A DNA stretch of 11,553 nucleotides from Anaerolineales bacterium (GTDB lineage Bacteria; Chloroflexota; Anaerolineae; Anaerolineales; Villigracilaceae), in the NCBI GenBank assembly GCA_028689195.1, contig JAQTWR010000054.1, positions 1 to 11,553 on the forward strand, given 5' to 3'. Of this stretch, positions 1 to 5,094 are shown piece by piece. Each line of letters begins with the position of its first letter. Within the stretch, counting starts at the first letter, position 1. The position numbers and the translations under genes are program-made. Below the pieces are notes generated by a model. The model searched no databases and was not told where the DNA came from. It worked only from the letters and a program-made list of their open reading frames with translations.

Positions 1-613
1 GCAGGTAGCTCGCGGGCGTTGACCAGTTCGGCAGAAGCGCTATGGGAAATAAAAATCCGCAGAGGATATAAACGGGGAATTCCATCGTGTTTTGCCATTG
101 CTGCACGCTGCGATACATGACGAAGACGGGCGCAATGGTCAAGCCAAAGCAGACAAAGGCGAACATGCTCAACAACAAGGTGAGGAAGAAAAGCAAAGGC
201 TGCGTGAGCGTAAGCGAGTACCCGAACAGCCACGCCGCAAGCATATACGATACGATCATCGAAAGCAGGGATTGAAAGACGTTGGCGAGGTTTTTTCCAA
301 AGACAATTACGTCAAAGGGAGTCGGGACGCCGATCAGCGATTCGAGCGTTCCAATCCAGCGTTCCACGTTAATGCTGTTGCCCGAAACAAAAAGCAGGCT
401 GCTCCATAATCCCGTCAGACCGCTGCCGACGACGACGAACATGGCGTAGTCGCCGCCCTTGTCTTTGAGCATGAACAGGGCAAGGATGGCGATAATCATG
501 GGTTGGAAGATAATGGCGAATAAAATAAACGCGTCGCTGAACTGCATCCGCAGCGACATTTCAGCCACCATGAGCACCGTGCGCCAATATTTGATGATAT
601 TTCTATAGTTCAT
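1..613 (-). CDS. ABC-2 type transporter permease (3' end beyond window)
   Basis: Membrane subunit of an ABC-2 type exporter; substrate unknown. The frame opens with ATG at 613 and stays open for 204 codons to the window edge, so the C-terminus is missing. Hydrophobic segments lie at about residues 28-48, 58-77, 111-132, 139-163 and 178-194. Residues 83-96 (ERWIGTLESLIGVP) resemble the loop typical of ABC-2 permeases, where a short E-R-x-x-G-T-L-E stretch follows the second membrane span. Its ATG overlaps the TGA of the upstream ATPase gene by four bases (ATGA), which indicates translational coupling and a shared operon; the ATPase is therefore its partner. The class is secure because of the membrane pattern and the ATPase. 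Antibiotic, lipid or polysaccharide export cannot be told apart. Confidence 0.85.
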   Translation of the reverse strand, partial: MNYRNIIKYWRTVLMVAEMSLRMQFSDAFILFAIIFQPMIIAILALFMLKDKGGDYAMFVVVGSGLTGLWSSLLFVSGNSINVERWIGTLESLIGVPTPFDVIVFGKNLANVFQSLLSMIVSYMLAAWLFGYSLTLTQPLLFFLTLLLSMFAFVCFGLTIAPVFVMYRSVQQWQNTMEFPVYILCGFLFPIALLPNWSTPASYL

Positions 614-1581
614 GCGCCGCCTCCGACTAAACGGACATACGCGTCTTCGAGGGTCGGCTCGCGCACAATTACGCGCCCGATGCGATACCCCTCCAACGCA
701 GACATTATGTCTGGCACTGCCTCGGCGCCGCGCTCGGTTTGGATGAGAAGCGTTTGCTTGTGTTCGCGGTCTTCGACTGAAAGCGCGGTCACAAACGGCA
801 GGGCGCGCAGATTTTCAATCGGCTCTTCGGGAATGCCAAAGGTTTCCACTTCCACAACAGAGAGATCGGAGACGTACTTCTTTAATTCGGCGGGCGTATC
901 CAACGCAATGACGCGCCCTTTGTTGATGATGGCAATGCGGTCGGAGAGCGCGTCGGCTTCAAACATATAATGCGTGGTGAGCAGAATCGTTTTCTTCTGC
1001 GCTTGCAGGTCGAGGATAACGTTGCGGAACTCGCGCGCGCCGACGGGGTCCAATCCGATTGTGGGTTCGTCTAAAAAGAGAATATCGGGATCGTGCAGGA
1101 GCGTGCGCGCAACGTGAAGACGCTGCTTCATGCCGCGCGAGTAGCCGCCCACGCGCTCGTTGCCGCGTCCCTTCAAGCCGACCATTTCCATCAAATAGGG
1201 AATCCGTTTCTTTGAAACGTCCGGATCAACGCCATAGAGACTGGCAAAATAACGCAGGTTATCGTCGCCCGAAAGCCGCCAATACAATCCGCGCTCGCCG
1301 CCGAAGATAAACCCAATGCGCTGGCGGACTTCATTCGCCTGTTTGACAACGTCGAAACCCGCGACGCGCGCGCTCCCAAGAGAGGGAATCAACAAAGTCG
1401 CCAGCATCTTCACGGTGGTCGTCTTGCCCGCGCCGTTCGGTCCGAGCAGCCCAAATAATTCGCCTTGTTTCACGTCGAAAGAAATATCGTCCAGCGCGAC
1501 CACTTCCTTGACAGAGCGGTTGAATACGCCAATTTGCGCGCGGTAAATCCGCCGCAGATGGTCAACTTCGATTGCATTCAT
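610..1581 (-). CDS. ABC-2 type transporter ATP-binding protein (NatA/DrrA-like)
   Basis: Cytoplasmic ATPase that powers the permease encoded directly downstream. The 323 residues carry Walker A GPNGAGKTT (46-54), an ABC signature variant SRGMKQR (147-153), Walker B ILFLDE (166-171), D-loop GLDP (175-178) and H-loop His203. After the nucleotide-binding domain a C-terminal extension of about 90 residues ends in PTLEDAYVRL, as in DrrA/NatA-type exporters. The region where the Q-loop glutamine is expected reads FGGERGLYWRL (92-102) with no Gln. I recall this as a feature of one ABC-2 ATPase subgroup rather than a defect. The ATG at 1581 is preceded by GAGGAG (1591-1596) at good spacing. Export is likely; the substrate is not determined. 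Confidence 0.93.
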   Translation of the reverse strand: MNAIEVDHLRRIYRAQIGVFNRSVKEVVALDDISFDVKQGELFGLLGPNGAGKTTTVKMLATLLIPSLGSARVAGFDVVKQANEVRQRIGFIFGGERGLYWRLSGDDNLRYFASLYGVDPDVSKKRIPYLMEMVGLKGRGNERVGGYSRGMKQRLHVARTLLHDPDILFLDEPTIGLDPVGAREFRNVILDLQAQKKTILLTTHYMFEADALSDRIAIINKGRVIALDTPAELKKYVSDLSVVEVETFGIPEEPIENLRALPFVTALSVEDREHKQTLLIQTERGAEAVPDIMSALEGYRIGRVIVREPTLEDAYVRLVGGGA

Positions 1582-1590
1582 TTATACATT

Positions 1591-1635
1591 CTCCTCATTA
1601 GATAAATTGTACATTAACTTGGGAAAATTTCTAAA
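1591..1635 (-). promoter_or_regulatory. Probable promoter and RBS of the ABC ATPase-permease operon
   Basis: On the minus strand TACAAT (1611-1606) matches five of six -10 consensus bases. TTTAGA (1635-1630) lies 18 bases upstream and matches four of six -35 bases. The start would fall near 1599, leaving a short leader that holds GAGGAG (1596-1591) before the ATG at 1581. It sits back to back with the -10 of the divergent lipoprotein gene. The call rests on consensus similarity only. Confidence 0.4.
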
Positions 1636-1646
1636 CGGGATTGTTG

Positions 1647-1652
1647 TATACT
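1647..1652 (+). promoter_or_regulatory. -10 element seven bases before the lipoprotein ATG
   Basis: TATACT matches five of six -10 consensus bases and ends seven bases before the ATG at 1660. No convincing -35 hexamer lies 16-18 bases upstream, and no Shine-Dalgarno sequence precedes the ATG. If used, transcription would begin at or next to the start codon and give a leaderless mRNA. Confidence 0.4.
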
Positions 1653-1659
1653 TAATGCC

Positions 1660-2280
1660 ATGAAAACAAAAATCTTTTCCATTTTGACGCTTTTGGTTTT
1701 AGTCGTTTTGCTTTTTTCGTGCGGGACGAATAACGAGCAGACGAATCTGATTGATTTGAATCCAGTCCGCACCGAAGCGGTTGCGACTTTCGCGTCTTCG
1801 CTGACGCAGACGCTGGTTGCGCGCCCCACTATTTCTCCCGCCCCGACCATTGAGCCGACGCTAACGCTCACGCCGGGGACAGAAATCGCCGCCGCCACGC
1901 CGACGAAAAACCGATGCTATAACCTGCTCTACCTCAAAGACGTAACCATCCCCGACGGAACAAAGATGAAGCCAAACGAGGTATTCACAAAAACGTGGCT
2001 GGTGCAAAACAACGGCGATTGCGCCTGGGCTCCCGGCTTCATGTTCAGCAATTTCGGCGGCGACCCGATGCGCGGCGCGGCGCTAAAACTCTCCAAATCC
2101 ATTCCGGTTGGGTTGAAGTATGAACTCTCGATTGACCTGGTTGTCCCCAGCGGTATCTATGGGCTAATCCAAAGTTCATGGCGCATGTCGTACGAACCCG
2201 ATATGTATTTCGGCGATACGCTTTCGGTAAATATCGTGGTGGAAGATCCAAATCAACCTACCGCAACGGCTGCGCCATAA
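1660..2280 (+). CDS. Lipoprotein with NBR1-Ig-like domain
   Basis: Predicted surface lipoprotein of 206 residues. The N-terminus has a short basic stretch, a hydrophobic core and a lipobox-like LFSC with Cys21 as the probable lipidated residue; Phe at the -2 position is not ideal. A low-complexity Thr/Pro/Ala-rich linker spans about 50-85. Residues 86-199 match the NBR1-Ig-like (Ig/FN3-type) domain, with the hallmark FTKTWLVQNNGDCAW (109-123), then a Ser-rich beta region and GIYGLIQSSWRMSY near the end. In bacteria this domain is found on secreted proteins, is frequent in Chloroflexota, and is presumed to bind ligands or mediate adhesion; no enzyme activity is visible. The start was chosen because it opens the signal peptide. 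A -10 element immediately upstream suggests leaderless translation. The gene stands alone and ends at a strong terminator. Confidence 0.85.
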   Translation: MKTKIFSILTLLVLVVLLFSCGTNNEQTNLIDLNPVRTEAVATFASSLTQTLVARPTISPAPTIEPTLTLTPGTEIAAATPTKNRCYNLLYLKDVTIPDGTKMKPNEVFTKTWLVQNNGDCAWAPGFMFSNFGGDPMRGAALKLSKSIPVGLKYELSIDLVVPSGIYGLIQSSWRMSYEPDMYFGDTLSVNIVVEDPNQPTATAAP

Positions 2281-2300
2281 GTATCAAAAAGACTTAAATC

Positions 2301-2335
2301 AAAAGCGGACGAGGAAATCCCGTCCGCTTTTTTTT
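2301..2335. terminator. Rho-independent terminator between convergent genes
   Basis: AAAAGCGGACG (2301-2311) pairs perfectly with CGTCCGCTTTT (2321-2331) across a 9-base loop, and eight T residues (2328-2335) follow on the plus strand. It lies 20 bases after the lipoprotein stop and just beyond the stop of the convergent DUF4404 gene. On the minus strand the stem ends in TTTT, so it may also stop transcription from that side. Confidence 0.85.
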
Positions 2336-2338
2336 CAT

Positions 2339-2605
2339 CTAAATTCCCGCGTTACTCAAAATCGCGGACAGGTTTGAGAGCGCGGCGGTCAAGTCGGGAT
2401 GCGTCGTCTCGAAATGTTCGATGGAACGCTCGATGCGCTGCAATATAGACGGCGCGGGTTGGCTTCCTTCGGCGCGCGCCAACAAAACGCTAATATCCGC
2501 CGAAAGGTCGCGCAGAAGTTCCCGTCCCTTTTCATCCACGCTGTCAATTCCTTCGATCTCTTTATGTAATTGTTCAAGCAATCCGTCCAGTTTTTGGTCG
2601 TCCAT
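2339..2605 (-). CDS. DUF4404 family protein
   Basis: Small soluble acidic protein of 88 residues that fits DUF4404. The features seen are an N-terminal amphipathic helix with LDGLLEQLHKEIEGID (7-22), a second helix rich in Leu and Asp, a middle SILQRIERSIEHFETTHPDL section, and a conserved-looking end TAALSNLSAILSNAGI. Family members are about this length, so it is probably complete. Function is unknown; the helical pattern suggests a small coiled-coil or bundle protein. The ATG at 2605 is preceded by GAGAGG about eight bases upstream. It lies downstream of, and in the same direction as, another small helical protein gene, but a weak hairpin separates them, so co-transcription is uncertain. 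Confidence 0.75.
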   Translation of the reverse strand: MDDQKLDGLLEQLHKEIEGIDSVDEKGRELLRDLSADISVLLARAEGSQPAPSILQRIERSIEHFETTHPDLTAALSNLSAILSNAGI

Positions 2606-2666
2606 AATAAGCCTCTCTTTGATATGAAGGAATATTTTGCCTATCTTTATTTTACAACGTTTTCGA

Positions 2667-2689
2667 AATCAAAAGTCCCCTGACTTTGG
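2667..2689 (-). terminator. Possible weak terminator after the small helical-protein gene
   Basis: On the minus strand AAAGTC, loop AGGG, GACTTT forms a 6-bp hairpin (2687-2672) followed by TTGATTT. It lies about 12 bases past the stop of the 2701-2958 gene. The stem is short and AT-rich, so termination would be inefficient. Confidence 0.35.
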
Positions 2690-2700
2690 ACTCCGCCCGC

Positions 2701-2958
2701 TCAACCCAAAATCTCGCGATCCGCTTGTTCGATCTCCTGATAGATTTTTTTGACTTCCTCTTTTATCTCGACAGACGCGCTGGGGGTCATCGAAATAAAT
2801 TTGACCAAATCGCGCGCCTGACGCAAAACATCCTTTACAGCCGCGATATACGAAAAGTCGTTGCGCCCGCTTTCAGGCGGAACGGGAATCTCGCGCGCTT
2901 GTTGGATTAATTTTCGGGCGCGGATAACGCGCTCTGCGGCGGGGATTAATTTTGCCAT
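2701..2958 (-). CDS. Small hypothetical helical protein
   Basis: Not recognised. The 85 residues have no signal peptide or membrane segment and no cysteine. The sequence looks mostly alpha-helical, with a basic N-terminal helix (AERVIRARKLIQQAREI), a proline-containing turn at about 26-28, and C-terminal charged heptad-like stretches (VEIKEEVKKIYQEIEQADREI). The coding call rests on a clear AAAGGAG (2970-2964) six bases before the ATG at 2958, on protein-like composition, and on lack of a better frame. A TAGAAT at 2982-2977 could be its -10. It faces the sigma-factor gene across a 97-base divergent spacer. It may be a lineage-specific protein. Confidence 0.65.
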   Translation of the reverse strand: MAKLIPAAERVIRARKLIQQAREIPVPPESGRNDFSYIAAVKDVLRQARDLVKFISMTPSASVEIKEEVKKIYQEIEQADREILG

Positions 2959-3041
2959 GTTCGCTCCTTTACAAAGATTCTACTTCTTTTCCGAAAATCT
3001 CATAGTTTTATAAGAGTTTATTTTCGCCCGCGTTTTTATCT

Positions 3042-3047
3042 TATAAT
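3042..3047 (+). promoter_or_regulatory. Perfect -10 element eight bases before the ECF sigma ATG
   Basis: TATAAT matches the consensus exactly and ends eight bases before the ATG at 3056. No Shine-Dalgarno sequence lies between, so the transcript is likely leaderless or nearly so. The -35 region (about 3017-3025, T-rich) does not resemble TTGACA, nor do I see an ECF-type promoter that would indicate autoregulation. Confidence 0.5.
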
Positions 3048-3055
3048 TCCAAGCC

Positions 3056-3694
3056 ATGACAACACGCACTAACGAAATCTGGCTTGCGGATTTGCGAAGT
3101 TCGGGCGCGGCGCACGAAGCGGCTATCCACGACCTGCGCGAAATCATCCAAAAGGGGCTGCCCTACGCGCTCACCCGCTGGCTTCCCTCGAACAATCCGC
3201 TCTTTCAGCCTCTGGTCGAAGAAGTGACGCAGGAAACCCTTCTGCGCGTATTGGATCAGATTGACAGTTTTGAAGGACGCAGCCTATTCACTACCTGGGT
3301 GCATAAGATCGCCATCCGCATTGCGCTGACCGAACTCCGCCGCAAACGCTGGCGCGACTCCTCGTTGGACGAGCTCTCTGAAAACGAAGACGCCCCGCCG
3401 CCGCCCGGTCTGCTTGCCGATTCGCACGCCTCGCCCGAAACATCCGCTGAACGCGCCGATATGCTCGCGCGCGTCCGCCGCATTTTGGAAGAGGAACTCA
3501 CCCCCAAACAGCGCGAAGCGCTCATCCTGCTTGGTTTGCAGGATATGCCCATGGACGCCGCCGCCAAGCGCATGAAGACCAATCGCAACGCGCTTTATAA
3601 ACTTTTACACGACGCCCGCCTGCGCCTAAAAAGGCGGCTCGCCATGGAAGGCCTCACCCCCCAAGACTTGCTCTCCGCTTTTGAAAATAAGTAA
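3056..3694 (+). CDS. ECF-type RNA polymerase sigma factor
   Basis: Alternative sigma factor of 212 residues that would redirect RNA polymerase to a specific promoter set. The sigma-2 domain covers about 20-100, with VEEVTQETLLRVL (54-66) and FEGRSLFTTWVHKIAIRIAL (72-91), the core-binding and -10-recognition signature of ECF sigmas. An acidic, Pro-rich linker (105-132) leads to sigma-4 at about 135-196, where LTPKQREALIL and the helix-turn-helix KRMKTNRNALYKLLHDAR (171-188) sit. Region 1.1 and most of region 3 are absent, as expected for ECF. The last 15 residues extend past sigma-4. The next gene encodes a small protein with an anti-sigma zinc motif, which supports a sigma/anti-sigma pair. 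The ATG at 3056 lies right after a TATAAT. Confidence 0.9.
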   Translation: MTTRTNEIWLADLRSSGAAHEAAIHDLREIIQKGLPYALTRWLPSNNPLFQPLVEEVTQETLLRVLDQIDSFEGRSLFTTWVHKIAIRIALTELRRKRWRDSSLDELSENEDAPPPPGLLADSHASPETSAERADMLARVRRILEEELTPKQREALILLGLQDMPMDAAAKRMKTNRNALYKLLHDARLRLKRRLAMEGLTPQDLLSAFENK

Positions 3695-3728
3695 GATTGA
3701 GAATAAATCAACCGTCAAATATTTCAGC

Positions 3729-4016
3729 ATGAATATAAAATATTTCTTTCAACGCATAAAAAATATATTCAATCCGCAAAAAGAACTGCAAGACGAAGTG
3801 GTGGTCAAATTTCTGCGCGTTCTCGAAAATGTCCGCAGCGAAGAAATGTCGTGCAGCGAAATGTACGCGCATCTCGACGAATTCGTCGAGAGAGAAGTGA
3901 AATCGAAAGACGCGAAAAAGATTATGCCGCTCATTCAGGAGCATATTGATATGTGTCCCGAGTGCGGCGACGAATACGAAGCGTTGTTAGATGTGCTGAA
4001 ACATACGGAGGAATAA
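3729..4016 (+). CDS. Putative soluble zinc-binding anti-sigma factor (zf-HC2-like)
   Basis: Small protein of 95 residues from the ATG at 3729. A TTG at 3681, overlapping the sigma gene by 14 bases, would add 16 residues; neither start has a good ribosome binding site, and ATG is preferred. Residues 40-85 carry Cys42, then His72-x3-Cys76-x2-Cys79 (EHIDMCPEC), the arrangement of the ZAS/zf-HC2 anti-sigma domain, in which one upstream Cys and HxxxCxxC bind zinc. The N-terminus is basic and aromatic (NIKYFFQRIKNIF); the rest is acidic. No membrane segment is present, so it should act in the cytoplasm, as do RsrA-type redox sensors. Position directly after an ECF sigma supports an anti-sigma role. 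The Cys-to-His spacing is longer than in typical members, so the fold assignment is inference. Confidence 0.7.
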   Translation: MNIKYFFQRIKNIFNPQKELQDEVVVKFLRVLENVRSEEMSCSEMYAHLDEFVEREVKSKDAKKIMPLIQEHIDMCPECGDEYEALLDVLKHTEE

Positions 4017-4050
4017 ACATGACGCGGCATTAACGCCGCGTTATGTTTTT
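4016..4050. terminator. Bidirectional terminator overlapping the stop codon
   Basis: ACGCGGC (4022-4028) pairs with GCCGCGT (4035-4041), extended outward through one G-T pair by AACAT (4016-4020) with ATGTT (4043-4047). A T-run follows at 4046-4050. The stem begins within the stop codon of the anti-sigma gene, and the tract touches the stop codon of the convergent DUF1684 gene (4049-4051). Confidence 0.8.
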
Positions 4051-4553
4051 AATGGAATAGTTTTTCTCCGGCGCGAACGGCGACCTTCAGGCGATTCTCT
4101 GCGGGCGTGATGGGACACGACCACATCTCGTTATAGGCGCAATACGGGTTGTATGCCATATTGAAGTCCACAAAAAAACGGCCGCCGGGCAAAGGCTCGG
4201 GGTCCAGGTAGCGTCCGGCGGGGTAGGTTTCGCGTCCCGCAAGCGAATCTACAAAGGGCAGGAAAAATCCGCGCGCGCTGCGATAAATCGTGAGTTCGGC
4301 TTCCGCGCCATCCGCGTTAAATTTGAACTTTCCAAATCTCTCGTAGATTTGAACGTCGCCCGTCGAGGTTTGCATCTCGAATTTTTCCTTCACGGGGAAT
4401 TCGTCTACCTTCGCCTCGAAGCGCAACGATTCGTCTTCGGGAAAATAGTTCAAGCCGTGAAAATCGTTCTTCTGCTCGCGCGTTAGCGGACTTTGCGGGT
4501 GGCTGCCGAAAAACGCATCTTTGTCTGCGCGAAAACTATCCAACTCTGTCATG
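4049..4553 (-). CDS. DUF1684 domain-containing protein
   Basis: Soluble protein of 167 residues fitting DUF1684, a family of unknown function common in bacteria. Diagnostic stretches are DSFRADKDAFF near the N-terminus, SPLTREQKNDFHGLNYFPED, YPAGRYLDPEP, and the strongly conserved-looking end DFNMAYNPYCAYNEMWSCP followed by TPAENRL. Two cysteines in that C-terminal block and the Asn/Tyr cluster are the best active- or binding-site candidates. Length fits a single domain with no signal peptide. The start at 4553 is preferred over an in-frame ATG at 4567 because AGGAG (4563-4559) sits five bases before it. The gene is single, convergent with the sigma/anti-sigma pair and divergent from rpsT. 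Confidence 0.85.
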
Positions 4554-4635
4554 GTTACTCCTGTCATGTTGCGAATAATATTACAAGTAGACTGTCGTAT
4601 GGGCGCAATTCTTACGATTTATAGCGAAAATTAAC

Positions 4636-4664
4636 TGGACAAATGACCATCCCTCATGTAGAAT
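4636..4664 (+). promoter_or_regulatory. Sigma-70-type promoter of rpsT
   Basis: TGGACA (4636-4641) and TAGAAT (4659-4664) each match five of six consensus bases and are separated by exactly 17 bases. Transcription should begin near 4671, giving a leader of about 40 bases that ends with the GGAGGA ribosome binding site (4700-4705). This is the best promoter in the window, as expected for a ribosomal protein gene. Confidence 0.75.
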
Positions 4665-4710
4665 AAGCCGCTGTCAATAAAGAAAAGAAGTTATTTTTTG
4701 GAGGAATACC

Positions 4711-5010
4711 TTGGCTAATATTAAGTCGCAAATCAAACGCAATCGGCAGAGTGAAAAACGCCGTGTTCGCAATCGAACTTTTCGCGGCGGGGCGCGTACC
4801 GCTATCAATGCGGCGCGCGCGTCTTTCGCAGAAAGCGCCGTTGATACCAAAGAAGCCGTGATGAACGCCGTCAGCGCTTTGGACAAAGCCGCCGAACAGG
4901 GCGTGATTCACCCGAACAACGCATCCCGTCGCAAGGGACGTTTGATGAAACGTCTTGCCGCCTTCCTTGCCGCGCCTGCCGCTGAATCTACCGACGCAAA
5001 GAAAAAATAG
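4711..5010 (+). CDS. rpsT: 30S ribosomal protein S20
   Basis: Binds 16S rRNA early in small-subunit assembly. The 99-residue product starts MANIKSQIKRNRQSEKRR, the typical S20 N-terminus, followed by the basic helix NRTFRGGARTAINAARASF, then DKAAEQGVIHPNNASRRKGRLMKRL, the C-terminal signature. Length fits the family, with a slightly long Ala/Lys-rich tail. The start codon is TTG at 4711, fixed by GGAGGA (4700-4705) and by the protein N-terminus; there is no nearby in-frame ATG. E. coli rpsT also uses UUG, where the weak start is part of autogenous control. The gene is monocistronic, with its own promoter and a terminator about 20 bases after the stop. Confidence 0.97.
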   Translation: MANIKSQIKRNRQSEKRRVRNRTFRGGARTAINAARASFAESAVDTKEAVMNAVSALDKAAEQGVIHPNNASRRKGRLMKRLAAFLAAPAAESTDAKKK

Positions 5011-5030
5011 TCGTCTCGATAGATTTATGA

Positions 5031-5063
5031 AAAAGAGATTCGCATTCGACGCGAATCTCTTTT
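5031..5063. terminator. Bidirectional terminator between rpsT and the phosphatase-type gene
   Basis: AAAAGAGATTCGC (5031-5043) and GCGAATCTCTTTT (5051-5063) form a perfect 13-bp stem with a 7-base loop. The stem is A-rich on the left and T-rich on the right, so both strands end in a T-run after the GC part. The two flanking genes converge here, so it can terminate both. Confidence 0.85.
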
Positions 5064-5094
5064 GGTTTAATCATGCGCGAGAAAAACATAAACC

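Noticed and set aside
92..409. A 105-codon plus-strand frame near the left edge.
   Set aside because: It lies opposite the ABC-2 permease, whose membrane pattern and coupling to the ATPase are convincing; the plus-strand product is low-complexity and charged.
1619..1624. TTGGGA as a -35 for the lipoprotein gene.
   Set aside because: The spacer to TATACT is 22 bases, too long for a normal sigma-70 promoter.
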